Origin: Agromyces sp. NDB4Y10
Lineage (GTDB): Bacteria; Actinomycetota; Actinomycetes; Actinomycetales; Microbacteriaceae
Length of the DNA stretch: 64,000 nt
Assembly: GCF_001620055.1 (NCBI RefSeq)
Contig: NZ_LQGY01000056.1
Span: 1 to 64,000, forward strand
Direction of reading: 5' to 3'
Part shown: piece by piece, positions 16,739 through 27,121 of the stretch
Position numbering within the stretch: position 1 is the stretch's first letter
Layout of the letters: each line of letters starts with the position of its first letter
Notes under the pieces: model-generated
Databases searched by the model: none
What the model was told of the DNA's origin: nothing
What the model saw: only the letters and a program-made list of their open reading frames with translations
Made by a program: the position numbers and the translations under genes

Positions 16739-17736
16739 GGATCGCCGCCTACCACCGGTACGGATCGCCCGACGTCGTCGGGATCGAGGAGCGGGAGCAG
16801 CCCGAGCCCGGGCCGGGCGAGGTGCGCGTGCGGGTGCACGCGGCATCCGTCGGGGCATCGGATGCCGCAGGCCGGGCGGGTTCGCCCTGGTTCGCCCGGC
16901 TCGCCTTCGGGCTGCGTCGACCCCGCAACGCCGTGCTCGGATCGGACTTCGCCGGCGTCGTCGACGCGGTCGGCGCCGACGTGACGCGGTTCGCCGTCGG
17001 CGACCGGGTCTTCGGCGCGACGGGCGCCGACGGCGGCGCGCACGCCGAGGCCGTCGTCGTGAGCGAGCAGGGCGCGATCGTGGCGCTGCCCGACGGCGTC
17101 ACGGCGTCGCAGGCCGCCGCGATCTGCGACGGCGCCATGACCGCGCTGCCCTTCCTCCGCGACGGCGGCCGGCTGCGGCCCGGCATGCGCGTGCTGGTCA
17201 ACGGCGCGTCGGGCGCGGTCGGCTCCGCGGCGGTGCAGCTCGCCGCCCGGCTCGGCGCCGAGGTGACCGGCGTGTGCGGCCCTGGGCACGCCGACCTCGT
17301 CTCGCGACTCGGCGCGCAGCGGGTCATCGACTACATGCGCGAGGACCCGATGCGCCCCGCGGACGGCACGACGTACGACCTCGTGTTCGACGCGGTGGGG
17401 GCGAGTTCGTTCCGGCGGGCGCGCCGCGTGCTCGTCGACGGCGGTCGCTACCTCACCACCGTGCCGTCCTGGGCGCTCATGCCGCAGCAGCTCACGTCGC
17501 GGCTCGGGCGGCGTCGCGCCGTCATCATGTTCACCGGGCTCCGGTCGGCCGAGGCGAAGCGCCCCGACCTCGAGGAGCTCGCGGCGCTCACGGCATCCGG
17601 CCGATTCGCGCCGCTCGTCGATCGGATCCTCCCGCTCGACGCCGTCGCCGAGGCCCACGCCGTCGTCGACACCGGACACAAGGCCGGCACGGTCGTGATC
17701 GCGCCCGTGCCCGAACCACAGGAGGCATCATCATGA
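16735..17736 (+). CDS. zinc-free MDR family NAD(P)-dependent oxidoreductase
   Basis: A 333-residue medium-chain dehydrogenase/reductase of the quinone oxidoreductase branch. The catalytic fold starts MRIAAYHRYGSPDVVGIEER and contains VLGSDFAGVVDAVGADVTRF. The nucleotide-binding motif is MRVLVNGASGAVGSAAVQLA at about residue 153-172. Zinc-ligand cysteines of alcohol dehydrogenases are absent. It probably reduces quinones or activated alkenes with NADPH. It overlaps the XRE regulator by ATGA and the next reductase in the same way. A perfect inverted pair of the GCGGCATCCG motif lies inside it (16840-16868). Confidence 0.88.
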   Translation: MRIAAYHRYGSPDVVGIEEREQPEPGPGEVRVRVHAASVGASDAAGRAGSPWFARLAFGLRRPRNAVLGSDFAGVVDAVGADVTRFAVGDRVFGATGADGGAHAEAVVVSEQGAIVALPDGVTASQAAAICDGAMTALPFLRDGGRLRPGMRVLVNGASGAVGSAAVQLAARLGAEVTGVCGPGHADLVSRLGAQRVIDYMREDPMRPADGTTYDLVFDAVGASSFRRARRVLVDGGRYLTTVPSWALMPQQLTSRLGRRRAVIMFTGLRSAEAKRPDLEELAALTASGRFAPLVDRILPLDAVAEAHAVVDTGHKAGTVVIAPVPEPQEASS

Positions 17737-18794
17737 AGGCGCTCACCCAGATCGGATACGGAGGCCCCGAGGTCCTCGTCGTCGCCGAGGTGCCCGATCC
17801 GGCGCCACCGGGCCCCGGACAGGTGGCGATCGAGGTCCATGCGGCGGGCGTCCACGCCGGCGACGTGTGGATCATGCGAGGCGAGCCGCTCATGCTCCGC
17901 GCCGTCTTCGGTCGGAAGCGGCCGAAGCAGCCCGTCGGACGCGACGTCGTCGGGGTCGTCAGCGCCGTCGGCGAGGGCGTCACGACCCTCGCGGCCGGCG
18001 ACCGCGTGTTCGCCGAGTCCGACCAGGGCGGCTTCGCCGAGACCGCGGTGGTGGATGCCGCCTACGTGCGCCGGGCCCCGGCGAACCTCGACGACGCGCA
18101 CGCCGCGGTGATCCCCGTCTCGGGCACGACCGCGTTGCAGGGGCTGCGCCTCGGCGGCGTGGCATCCGGCGACCGCGTGCTCGTGATCGGCGCGAGCGGC
18201 GGCGTCGGCACGTTCGCCGTGCAGCTCGCGGCCGCGCTCGGCGCGGAGGTCACGGGCGTCGCGAGCGCCGCCAAGGCCGACCACGTCCGCGCCGCCGGGG
18301 CGACGCACGTCCTCGACCGGCACACCGAGGACCCGACCACCGGGAGCGCCCGGTACGACGTCATCCTGGATCTCGCGGGCGCGCACCCGATCCGTGCGCT
18401 GAAGCGGATCCTCACGCCGCGCGGCACGCTCGTGCTCTCCTCGGGCACCGGCTCGCGGGTGCTCGGGCCGATCCCGAGGATGGCGGCCGCCACGCTCATG
18501 TCGCCGTTCACGCGCCGGCGCCTGAAGCCCCTCGTCGCACGTCGCAGCGGCGACGACCTCGACGAGCTCCGTCGGCACGCCGAGGCGGGGCGGCTGCGAC
18601 CCGTAGTCGACGAGGTCGTCCCGTTCGACCGGGCGGCCGAGGCGATCGCACGCCTCCAGTCCGGTGGGGTCCGGGGCAAGGTCGCGATCCGGGTGCGCGA
18701 CGACCGGTCGGCGCCGGATGCCGCGGGCGCGTCAGCGGACGCCGCGGGAGGCACCGCACGTCGCCCGGCTCAGCCGAGCAGCACGGCGCCGTAG
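17733..18794 (+). CDS. MDR family NAD(P)-dependent oxidoreductase, second copy
   Basis: A 353-residue paralogue of the preceding gene, with MKALTQIGYGGPEVLVVAEV at the N-terminus, PVGRDVVGVVSAVGEGVTTL and the Rossmann motif RVLVIGASGGVGTFAVQLAA. No zinc-binding cysteines are present. The C-terminal 25 residues after KVAIRVRDD are an Ala/Gly/Ser-rich tail. ATG 17733 overlaps the previous stop. The 3' end overlaps the convergent transporter gene by 25 bp, so the tail is coding on both strands. As the last gene of the operon, it is presumably induced with the other three when the repressor is released. Confidence 0.87.
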   Translation: MKALTQIGYGGPEVLVVAEVPDPAPPGPGQVAIEVHAAGVHAGDVWIMRGEPLMLRAVFGRKRPKQPVGRDVVGVVSAVGEGVTTLAAGDRVFAESDQGGFAETAVVDAAYVRRAPANLDDAHAAVIPVSGTTALQGLRLGGVASGDRVLVIGASGGVGTFAVQLAAALGAEVTGVASAAKADHVRAAGATHVLDRHTEDPTTGSARYDVILDLAGAHPIRALKRILTPRGTLVLSSGTGSRVLGPIPRMAAATLMSPFTRRRLKPLVARRSGDDLDELRRHAEAGRLRPVVDEVVPFDRAAEAIARLQSGGVRGKVAIRVRDDRSAPDAAGASADAAGGTARRPAQPSSTAP

Positions 18795-19768
18795 GCGAGC
18801 GCGGCGACGAGCGCCCACGACGAGAGCCCGACCACGAGCGCGCGCCAGCCGGTGTGCAGCAGCGCACCCACGCGGATCGACGAGCCGAGTGCGAAGAGCG
18901 CCATGGCGAGCAGGGTCGTCTGCACCACCTCCGCGGCGCCGAGCAGCGCCTCGGGCAACGGCACGAACGTGCGGAGCAGCACCGCGGCGAGGAAGCCGAC
19001 GACGAAGAGCGGCACGATGGCGGGGCGCGGGCCCGCGGCATCCGTCACCCGGCGCCGCTCGACGCTCGCCGCGATCGCGACCATCGGGGCGAGCAGCAGC
19101 ACCCGGGTGAGCTTCACGACCACCGCGACCGCGAGGGCCGACGCGCCCGCCACCTGCGCCGTGGCGACGACCTGGCCGACGTCGTGCACGCCCGCACCCA
19201 CCCAGTGCCCGAACTCGGCAGCCGTCAGGCCGAGCGGATGCCACAGCGCGGGCAGGACCGCGATCGCGAGCGTGCCGCACAGCGTCACGAGCGCCACCGG
19301 CACCGCCTGCTCCTCGTGCCGCGCCCGCACGGCACCGCCCATCGCGCCGATCGCCGAGGCGCCGCAGATCGCGAAGCCGCTCGCGACGAGCAGCGGTTCA
19401 TGCCCGGGCAGGCCGACCGCGCGTCCGAGCCACCACGTGCCGGCGAACGTGAGGACGACCACGCCGATCGTCGTGAGCACCGTGACCCAGCCGAGCCCGA
19501 CGATGTCGCCGAGTCCCAACTGGAGTCCGAGGAGCACGATTCCGGCGCGGAGCAGCGTGCGACCGCTGAACGCCAGGCCCGGCCGGAGCGCGCCGTCGAG
19601 CTGGGGCCGCACCCGCGGGACCTGGCCCGCGACGATGCCCGCCGCGACCGCGACGGTGAGCAGCGGCACGGCGGGCACTGCGAGGTGCACGAGCCAGGCG
19701 AGGACCGCGGCGAGCGCCGCGACGCCGACGCCCGGCATCCGCTCGCCCCATGCGGACGTGCGCGTCAT
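18770..19768 (-). CDS. putative sulfate exporter family (YeiH/UPF0324) membrane protein
   Basis: A 332-residue polytopic membrane protein with about ten helices. Family features include LRAGIVLLGLQLGLGDIVGL, ASGFAICGASAIGAMGGAVR and HWVGAGVHDVGQVVATAQVA. The family is annotated as putative sulfate exporter, but direct transport evidence is sparse. Its ATG overlaps the stop of the upstream mannosyltransferase gene (ATGA), so it is translated from the same message. The pairing is not obviously functional. The 3' end overlaps the convergent MDR gene by 25 bp. Confidence 0.88.
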   Translation of the reverse strand: MTRTSAWGERMPGVGVAALAAVLAWLVHLAVPAVPLLTVAVAAGIVAGQVPRVRPQLDGALRPGLAFSGRTLLRAGIVLLGLQLGLGDIVGLGWVTVLTTIGVVVLTFAGTWWLGRAVGLPGHEPLLVASGFAICGASAIGAMGGAVRARHEEQAVPVALVTLCGTLAIAVLPALWHPLGLTAAEFGHWVGAGVHDVGQVVATAQVAGASALAVAVVVKLTRVLLLAPMVAIAASVERRRVTDAAGPRPAIVPLFVVGFLAAVLLRTFVPLPEALLGAAEVVQTTLLAMALFALGSSIRVGALLHTGWRALVVGLSSWALVAALAYGAVLLG

Positions 19769-21450
19769 CCCCACCCGGGCAGCCAGAAGTGCAGCTGCCG
19801 GAACTCCGGCGACGTCGGCATCGCGCTCCAGATCGGGAAGAAGAACGCGGAGACGACGAGGACCACCGCGAGGAACACCGCGACCGTGGCGATGCCCTGC
19901 TGGCGACGCCACCGCGGATCGTCGGGCCTGCCGAGGACGATGCCGAGCACGTACGTCAGGGCGAGGAGCACGAACGGCTCGTACGCGATCGTGTAGAAGT
20001 GGAACACCGTGCGCTCCACGTAGAGCAGCCACGGCAGGTACCCGGCCCCCACGCCGAGCAGGACGGCGCCCGCCTGCCACTCCCGGTACCGTGCGAAGCG
20101 GTAGACGAGGTACACCGAGGCGAGGGTGGCCGCCCACCAGATCAGCGGGTTCGCGATGCCGATGATGGACGACACGCACTCGCCCCCGCCGCAGCCGTCG
20201 ACCTCGGCGTAGTACATGTTCGTCGGACGGAGCATGAGCGGCCACGTCAGCGGGTTCGCCTCCCACGGGTGGTCGGTTCGGACCCCCACGTGGTAGCCGT
20301 AGGCGGCCTGGTGGTAGTGCCACAGGCTCTGCAGCGGATGCGGCACCCAGGACCAGAACCCGGTGGCCGCATTCTCGGGCTGGTCGGCCCAGTCGCGGTA
20401 GTACCCGCCCGAGGTCACGAGCCAGCCGGTCCACGACGCGAGGTAGGTGGCGGCCGCGACGGGGACGAGCAGCAGGAACGTGACCGGCCCCTGCTTGAGG
20501 ACCGCGCCCTCGACGAAGAACGGCAGCCCGGCGCGACGCCTCGCGAGCGCGTCGACGAGCACGAGGTAGACCCCCACCGCCGCCAGGAAGTACAGCCCCG
20601 ACCACTTCACGGCGATCGCCGCGCCGAACGCGACGCCCGCCGCGACCACCCAGGGTCTCGCCCACACCACCGGACCCGACCGGGGCTCGGCGCCGTCGGC
20701 CCGCAGCGCCGCGAGCCGCGCGGAGAACCGGTCCTCGGTCTTCGCTCGATCGAGCAGCATGAACCAGAAGCCCAGCAGGCAGAACAGCATCAGCCAGTTG
20801 TCGAGCAGGCCCACGCGGCTCATGACGATGGCGTTGCCGTCGACCGCGAACAGCAGCCCGGCGATCACGGCGAGCAAGGTGGACCGGAACAGGATGCGGC
20901 CGACCATGGTCAGCGCGAACACCGCGACGACGCCGGCGAGCGCCGTCGACGCGCGCCACCAGAACGCGCTGTCGGCGCCGAAGAGCGCCATGCCGAGCCC
21001 GATCATCCACTTGCCGAGCGGCGGGTGGACCACGTACGACGGGTCGTCGGAGAAGACGTCGGTGTCGCCGCGCGCGAAGTCCTCGTTCGCGCCCTCGGGC
21101 CAGGCCGATTCGTAGCCGTTCGCGATGAGCGTCCACGCGTCCTTCACGTAGTACGTCTCGTCGAAGACGATCTCGTGGGGGTGGCCGAGGTTCCAGAAGC
21201 GCAGCAGCGCCGCGATGAGCGCGACCGCGATGGGGCCGCCCCAGTACCAGACGGCGCGCCGGCGGGGGGTGCGCGACAGGTGCGCCCAGCGTTCGTCGAG
21301 GCGCGACCCGCGCGGGCCGGGGTCGGTCGCGGGAGCGTCGACCGGGCCGGTCGCGGTCCCGGGCTCGGCCTCGGCGGCGCGCTCTGGCGGTTCCGGCGGG
21401 GTGACGGATGCGGCGTCGCGCGCGTCGGCGCCGACCCCGTTCGAACCCAT
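19765..21450 (-). CDS. pmt: dolichyl-phosphate-mannose-protein mannosyltransferase (PMT)
   Basis: An integral membrane glycosyltransferase (about 561 aa) of the GT39 family. It transfers mannose from polyprenyl phosphate to Ser/Thr of exported proteins during Sec translocation. After a disordered N-terminal region of about 60 residues come the first helix and the catalytic acidic pair in HEIVFDETYYVKDAW. HPPLGKWMIGLGMALFG, SRVGLLDNWLMLFCLLGFWF and AVKWSGLYFLAAVGVYL are typical PMT motifs. The ATG at 21450 is chosen because TACAGT (21458-21463, minus strand) lies seven bases upstream; an in-frame GTG nine bases earlier overlaps that -10 box. It is divergent from rsmI. Confidence 0.92.
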   Translation of the reverse strand: MGSNGVGADARDAASVTPPEPPERAAEAEPGTATGPVDAPATDPGPRGSRLDERWAHLSRTPRRRAVWYWGGPIAVALIAALLRFWNLGHPHEIVFDETYYVKDAWTLIANGYESAWPEGANEDFARGDTDVFSDDPSYVVHPPLGKWMIGLGMALFGADSAFWWRASTALAGVVAVFALTMVGRILFRSTLLAVIAGLLFAVDGNAIVMSRVGLLDNWLMLFCLLGFWFMLLDRAKTEDRFSARLAALRADGAEPRSGPVVWARPWVVAAGVAFGAAIAVKWSGLYFLAAVGVYLVLVDALARRRAGLPFFVEGAVLKQGPVTFLLLVPVAAATYLASWTGWLVTSGGYYRDWADQPENAATGFWSWVPHPLQSLWHYHQAAYGYHVGVRTDHPWEANPLTWPLMLRPTNMYYAEVDGCGGGECVSSIIGIANPLIWWAATLASVYLVYRFARYREWQAGAVLLGVGAGYLPWLLYVERTVFHFYTIAYEPFVLLALTYVLGIVLGRPDDPRWRRQQGIATVAVFLAVVLVVSAFFFPIWSAMPTSPEFRQLHFWLPGWG

Positions 21451-21502
21451 GCGCCCCACTGTAGCCGCGCCCGCCGCGGCATCCGTGCGTCAGACTGGAC
21501 CG

Positions 21503-22330
21503 GTGATCATCCTCGCGGCGACGCCCATCGGCAACCTCGGCGACGCCTCCGCACGGCTCCGGCAGGCGCTCGAGGACGCGACCGTCGTCGCCTCCGAGGA
21601 CACCCGCGTGACCCAGCGGCTGCTCGCCGGCCTCGGCATCGCCAACCGGCCGAAGCTCATCGCCCTGCACGAGCACAACGAGCGGGCGCGCGCCGCCGAC
21701 CTCGTCGAGCTCGCGCGCGACGGCGACCTGCTCGTGCTGAGCGACGCGGGCATGCCGACGGTGTCCGACCCGGGCTTCCCGCTGGTGCAGGCCGCGGTCG
21801 AGGCGGGCGTCGACGTGACGGCGATCCCGGGCCCGAGCGCGGTGATCACCGCGCTCGCCGTGTCGGGGCTGCCGACCGACCGCTTCGCGTTCGAGGGGTT
21901 CCTGCCGCGCAAGGCGGGCGAGCGGATGCGGCGGCTCGCCGACCTCGCCGCCGACCGTCGCACGCTCGTGTTCTTCGAGGCGCCGTCGCGGCTCGCGGCC
22001 ACGCTCGGCGCGCTCGCCGAGGCGTTCGGCGACGACCGACCCGCCGCGGTCTGCCGGGAACTCACCAAGCTGCACGAGGAGGTCCGCCGCGGTCCGGTCG
22101 GCGAGCTCGCCGCCTGGGCTGCCGACGGCGTGCGCGGCGAGATCTGCATCGTGGTGGGCGGCGCCGCCGAGCCGGCTCCGGCCGATGCCGGCGAGGCCGT
22201 GGCGCGGGTCGTCGCGCTCGCGGCATCCGGTACCCGGTTGAAGGACGCCGCGGCCGCCGTCGCCGCCGAGACCGGCCTGGGGCGCCGCGACCTGTACGAG
22301 GCGGCGCTGGAGGCTCGTCGGGGCGACTGA
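21503..22330 (+). CDS. rsmI: 16S rRNA (cytidine1402-2'-O)-methyltransferase
   Basis: A 275-residue SAM-dependent enzyme of the tetrapyrrole-methylase fold that methylates the 2'-O of C1402 in the decoding centre of 16S rRNA. Motifs: IILAATPIGNLGDASARL, VASEDTRVTQRLL, LSDAGMPTVSDPGFPLV, IPGPSAVITALAVSGLPTDR and FFEAPSRLAATL. A GTG start at 21503 follows CAGACT by six bases, consistent with leaderless expression. The length agrees with the family. It is divergent from pmt, with 52 bp between the two starts holding both promoters. Confidence 0.95.
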   Translation: MIILAATPIGNLGDASARLRQALEDATVVASEDTRVTQRLLAGLGIANRPKLIALHEHNERARAADLVELARDGDLLVLSDAGMPTVSDPGFPLVQAAVEAGVDVTAIPGPSAVITALAVSGLPTDRFAFEGFLPRKAGERMRRLADLAADRRTLVFFEAPSRLAATLGALAEAFGDDRPAAVCRELTKLHEEVRRGPVGELAAWAADGVRGEICIVVGGAAEPAPADAGEAVARVVALAASGTRLKDAAAAVAAETGLGRRDLYEAALEARRGD

Positions 22331-22434
22331 ACCTGCGAGTCCATTCGCTTGCATCGGAATCACAGGTGCTTCCCAAGCGCCTCCCACCGGCCGGACGCAC
22401 GATGACCGTGACAACGGAGTCCGGGGAGGGCGTC

Positions 22435-23541
22435 ATGGCCAAGGCAGTGCGGTTCAGTGAATTCGGCGGACCGGAGGTGCTCGAGATCCAGGAGATCCCG
22501 ACGCCCGCACCCGGCCCGGGCGAAGTGCTCGTCGAGGTGTACGCCGCCGGGATCTCGCCCGTCGAGACGGCCGTGCGACTCGGCGACAACGCCGACCGGT
22601 GGCCGGTCGAGTTCCCCTCCGGACAGGGGCGCGAGTTCGCGGGCGTGGTCGCCCAGGTCGGGCCGGGCGTCACGCGGTTCCGCCGCGGCGCGGAGGTCAT
22701 GGGCTACGTCGCCCGCGGTGCGCACGCCACGCACGTGGTCGTGCCCGAGACCCAGCTCCTGCCCAAGCCGATCTCGCTCTCGTGGGAGATCGCCGGGTCG
22801 CTCTACGTGGCCGGCACCACCGCCCTCGGCGCGGTCGAGGGCCTGAACCTCGGCGCGAACGACGTCGTCGTCATCACGGCCGCGGCCGGCGGCATCGGCT
22901 GCCTGGCGGCGCAGTTCGCGCGGGCTCGGGGCGCCGTCGTCATCGGCAGCACCACCGAGGAGCGGTTCGACTTCGTCCGGCAGTTCGGCGTGGTGCCGGT
23001 CTCCTACGGCCCGGACCTCGCCGTCCGCGTCCGCGCCGTCACCAGGGCGCCCGTCACCGCGTTCCTCGATTTCCTCGGCGGCGAGTCCGACGAGGCGGCC
23101 GCGCTCGGCGTGCCGTCCACGCGCGTGTTCACCACGACCGACTGGGGCGCCGTGGAGGACCACGACGCGGTGAAGCTCTACGCGGGCGACACCATCGCGC
23201 TCGCGCGCGTCGCGCAGCTCGTCGCCGACCGCCAGATCCGGCTCCCCATCGCCGACGTGTTCTCCCTGTCCGAGATCGCCGACGCGTACCGGCAGCTCGA
23301 CCAGCGGGACTCGGCGGGCAAGATCGTCATCGGCATGAAGCTCGTCGACTACAAGGGGCAGAAGGTGCGGCCGTCCCGGCTCAAGCAGCAGGACGTCACC
23401 ATCGGCGTCCCCACGCGGCACGAGCGCGTCAGCGTCGAGGGCGTGCTGCCGCCGGTGATCGGCGACGGCCGCGCGCGCCGGCTGCGCACGGGCTCGATCC
23501 CGCAGGTCGGGGCGCCCGCCGCGGCGGCGCCCGTGCGCTGA
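22435..23541 (+). CDS. zinc-free MDR family quinone oxidoreductase with C-terminal tail
   Basis: A 368-residue NADP(H)-dependent oxidoreductase: MAKAVRFSEFGGPEVLEIQE, the substrate-domain motif GQGREFAGVVAQVGPGVTRF, and nucleotide binding at VVVITAAAGGIGCLAAQFAR. The MDR fold ends at about residue 305 (SAGKIVIGMKL). The remaining 60 residues (DYKGQKVRPSRLKQQDVTIG onward) are a basic, probably disordered tail not usual in the family. ATG 22435 is preceded by CCGGGGAGGG, a clear ribosome binding site; an upstream in-frame ATG at 22402 lacks one. The 104-bp upstream region is relatively AT-rich and probably carries a regulated promoter. Confidence 0.87.
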   Translation: MAKAVRFSEFGGPEVLEIQEIPTPAPGPGEVLVEVYAAGISPVETAVRLGDNADRWPVEFPSGQGREFAGVVAQVGPGVTRFRRGAEVMGYVARGAHATHVVVPETQLLPKPISLSWEIAGSLYVAGTTALGAVEGLNLGANDVVVITAAAGGIGCLAAQFARARGAVVIGSTTEERFDFVRQFGVVPVSYGPDLAVRVRAVTRAPVTAFLDFLGGESDEAAALGVPSTRVFTTTDWGAVEDHDAVKLYAGDTIALARVAQLVADRQIRLPIADVFSLSEIADAYRQLDQRDSAGKIVIGMKLVDYKGQKVRPSRLKQQDVTIGVPTRHERVSVEGVLPPVIGDGRARRLRTGSIPQVGAPAAAAPVR

Positions 23542-23607
23542 TCGTCCGGGCCGGGGCCGCCCCCGGCCCGGCGTTACGCGGCGTGCGCCGCCCGTAGGAT
23601 TGTCGGC

Positions 23608-25166
<1,559 letters not shown>

Positions 25167-25170
<4 letters not shown>

Positions 25171-26078
25171 CGGCTCCGGCCGACCACCTGCGCACCCGAT
25201 CCGACGGCGGACGCGCCGTCGAGTACCCGCCGGCGCCCGAGCCGCTCGCGGTCGCGGTGTACGACAACCACACCCACCTCGAGATCGCCGACGGCGCGAT
25301 GCCGCTGACGCCGCACGAGCACCTCGAGCGTGCGGCATCCGTCGGCGTCGCCGGTGCGGTGCAGGTCGGCACGGATGTCGCCACCAGCCGCTGGTCGGCC
25401 GAGATGGCCGCCCGCGAACCCCGCCTGCTCGCGGCCGTCGCACTGCACCCCAACGAGGCGCCGGAACTCGACGCCCGCGGGGAGCTCGATGCCGCGATCG
25501 ACGTCATCGACGAGCTCGCCGCGCAGCCGCGCGTGCGCGCCGTCGGCGAGACCGGCCTCGACTTCTACCGCACCGGCGACGACGGCCGCGACGCGCAGTT
25601 CCGCTCGTTCGAGGCGCACCTCGACATCGCGAAGCAGCACGGGATCGCGCTGCAGATCCACGACCGGGACGCCCACGACGAGGTCGTTGCGACGCTGCGC
25701 CGCGCGGGCGCGCCCGACACCACGATCTTCCACTGCTTCTCGGGCGACGCCGAGCTCGCCCGGCTCGCCGCCGATGCCGGCTGGTACTGCTCGTTCGCGG
25801 GCAACGTCACGTTCAAGAACGCCGAGAACCTGCGGGAGGCGCTGCGCGTCCTCCCGCGCGAGCTGCTCCTCGTCGAGACCGATGCGCCGTACCTCACGCC
25901 CGTGCCGCTCCGCGGCCGGCCCAATGCGCCCTACCTGGTGCCGCACACCATGCGGTTCCTCGCCGAGACCCTCGACGCCGACCTCGACGGACTCTGCGCG
26001 CAGGTCGCCGAGAACACCGTGCGGGCCTACGGGTCGTGGGACGACGGCCTCGCTGCCGACGCGGCGGGATCCGCGTGA
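25167..26078 (+). CDS. tatD: TatD family metal-dependent hydrolase
   Basis: A 303-residue TIM-barrel hydrolase/DNase. The metal- and phosphate-binding motifs of the family are all visible: [51 protein letters not shown] and [13 protein letters not shown]. TatD enzymes act as 3'-5' exonucleases or tRNA-editing-type hydrolases; the biological substrate here is inferred only. GTG 25167 overlaps the metG stop (GTGA). The first 30 residues are a variable extension before the barrel. Its stop overlaps in turn a 24-codon open frame leading to rsmA. Confidence 0.92.
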
Positions 26079-26149
26079 ACCGGCGCGCCGTGACCACCGT
26101 CGCCCCCACGTGCCGCAGCATCGACACCGTGCGGGGGAGCATCCGGTGA
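26075..26149 (+). CDS. possible 24-aa coupling peptide between tatD and rsmA
   Basis: An open frame of 24 codons starts with GTG 26075, overlapping the tatD stop (GTGA), and ends with TGA 26147-26149, overlapping the GTG start of rsmA (GTGA again). The peptide is basic (begins [12 protein letters not shown]) with no recognisable motif. It may exist only to carry terminating ribosomes from tatD to rsmA. It could equally be a chance frame in a 67-bp spacer. Confidence 0.35.
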   Translation: MNRRAVTTVAPTCRSIDTVRGSIR

Positions 26150-27039
26150 ACGCGCACCGCCACGAGGCCGACGGGGCGGACCGCACCGCGCGCCTCCTCG
26201 GACCCGCCGAGATCCGCGACCTCGCCGAGCTGCTCGACGTCACGCCGACGAAGAAGCTCGGCCAGAACTTCGTGCACGACGGCAACACCGTGCGCCGCAT
26301 CGTGCAGACCGCGGGCGTCGAACGGGGGGAGACGGTCCTCGAGATCGGGCCGGGCCTCGGCTCGCTGACCCTCGGACTGCTCGAGGCCGGCGCCGACGTC
26401 ATCGCCGTCGAGATCGACGGCCGCCTCGCCCGGCAACTGCCGCACACCGCCACCGTGATGCAGCCCGGGACGCGCCTCACCGTCGTGCACGACGACGCGC
26501 TCCGCGTCACGTCGCTGCCCGGAGCGCCCACGCGGCTCGTCGCGAACCTGCCGTACAACGTCTCCGTGCCCGTGCTGCTCCACCTGCTCGAGCACCTGCC
26601 GTCGCTGCGCAGCGGCATCGTCATGGTGCAGGCCGAGGTGGGGCACCGGCTCGCGGCCGAACCGGGCTCGAAGGTGTACGGCGCTCCGAGCGTCAAGGCC
26701 GCCTGGTACGGCCGGTGGCGCATCGCCGGCCAGGTCTCCCGCATGGTGTTCTGGCCGGTGCCGAACGTCGACTCGGTGCTCGTCGGCTTCGAGCGCGGCG
26801 AGGCGCCCGGCGACCCGCCCGGAACCGAGGCGGAGCGCGTCGCCGTGTTCGCGCTCGTCGACGCCGCGTTCCAGCAGCGTCGCAAGATGCTGCGTCAGTC
26901 CCTCTCCGGGGTGCTCGGCGGCACGTCGGCCGCGGCGACGGCGGTGCTCGAGCGTGCGGGCATCGACCCGCAGGCCCGCGGCGAGCAGCTCACCGTCGAC
27001 GACTTCCTGCGTGTGGCGCGCGCCGCGGCATCCGCCTGA
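26146..27039 (+). CDS. rsmA: 16S rRNA (adenine1518/1519-N6)-dimethyltransferase
   Basis: A 297-residue KsgA/RsmA enzyme that dimethylates two adjacent adenosines in the 3' terminal helix of 16S rRNA during late 30S assembly. Motifs: [20 protein letters not shown], the SAM motif [30 protein letters not shown] and the catalytic [21 protein letters not shown] is the conserved C-terminal RNA-binding region. It is the third gene of metG-tatD-rsmA. The start is the GTG overlapping the preceding small frame. The first 25 residues precede the conserved core. Confidence 0.95.
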   Translation: MNAHRHEADGADRTARLLGPAEIRDLAELLDVTPTKKLGQNFVHDGNTVRRIVQTAGVERGETVLEIGPGLGSLTLGLLEAGADVIAVEIDGRLARQLPHTATVMQPGTRLTVVHDDALRVTSLPGAPTRLVANLPYNVSVPVLLHLLEHLPSLRSGIVMVQAEVGHRLAAEPGSKVYGAPSVKAAWYGRWRIAGQVSRMVFWPVPNVDSVLVGFERGEAPGDPPGTEAERVAVFALVDAAFQQRRKMLRQSLSGVLGGTSAAATAVLERAGIDPQARGEQLTVDDFLRVARAAASA

Positions 27040-27121
27040 CCGCGCACCGACCCGAGTACGGAGGAGCGGCCCGACGCCACCCCCTTGCGGCGGGCCCCCG
27101 CGCCCCGGGTAGCGTGAGGGC

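Noticed and set aside
22402..22434. Earlier ATG start for the MDR reductase at 22402
   Set aside because: It lacks a ribosome binding site, whereas ATG 22435 has CCGGGGAGGG at proper distance and begins the conserved fold.
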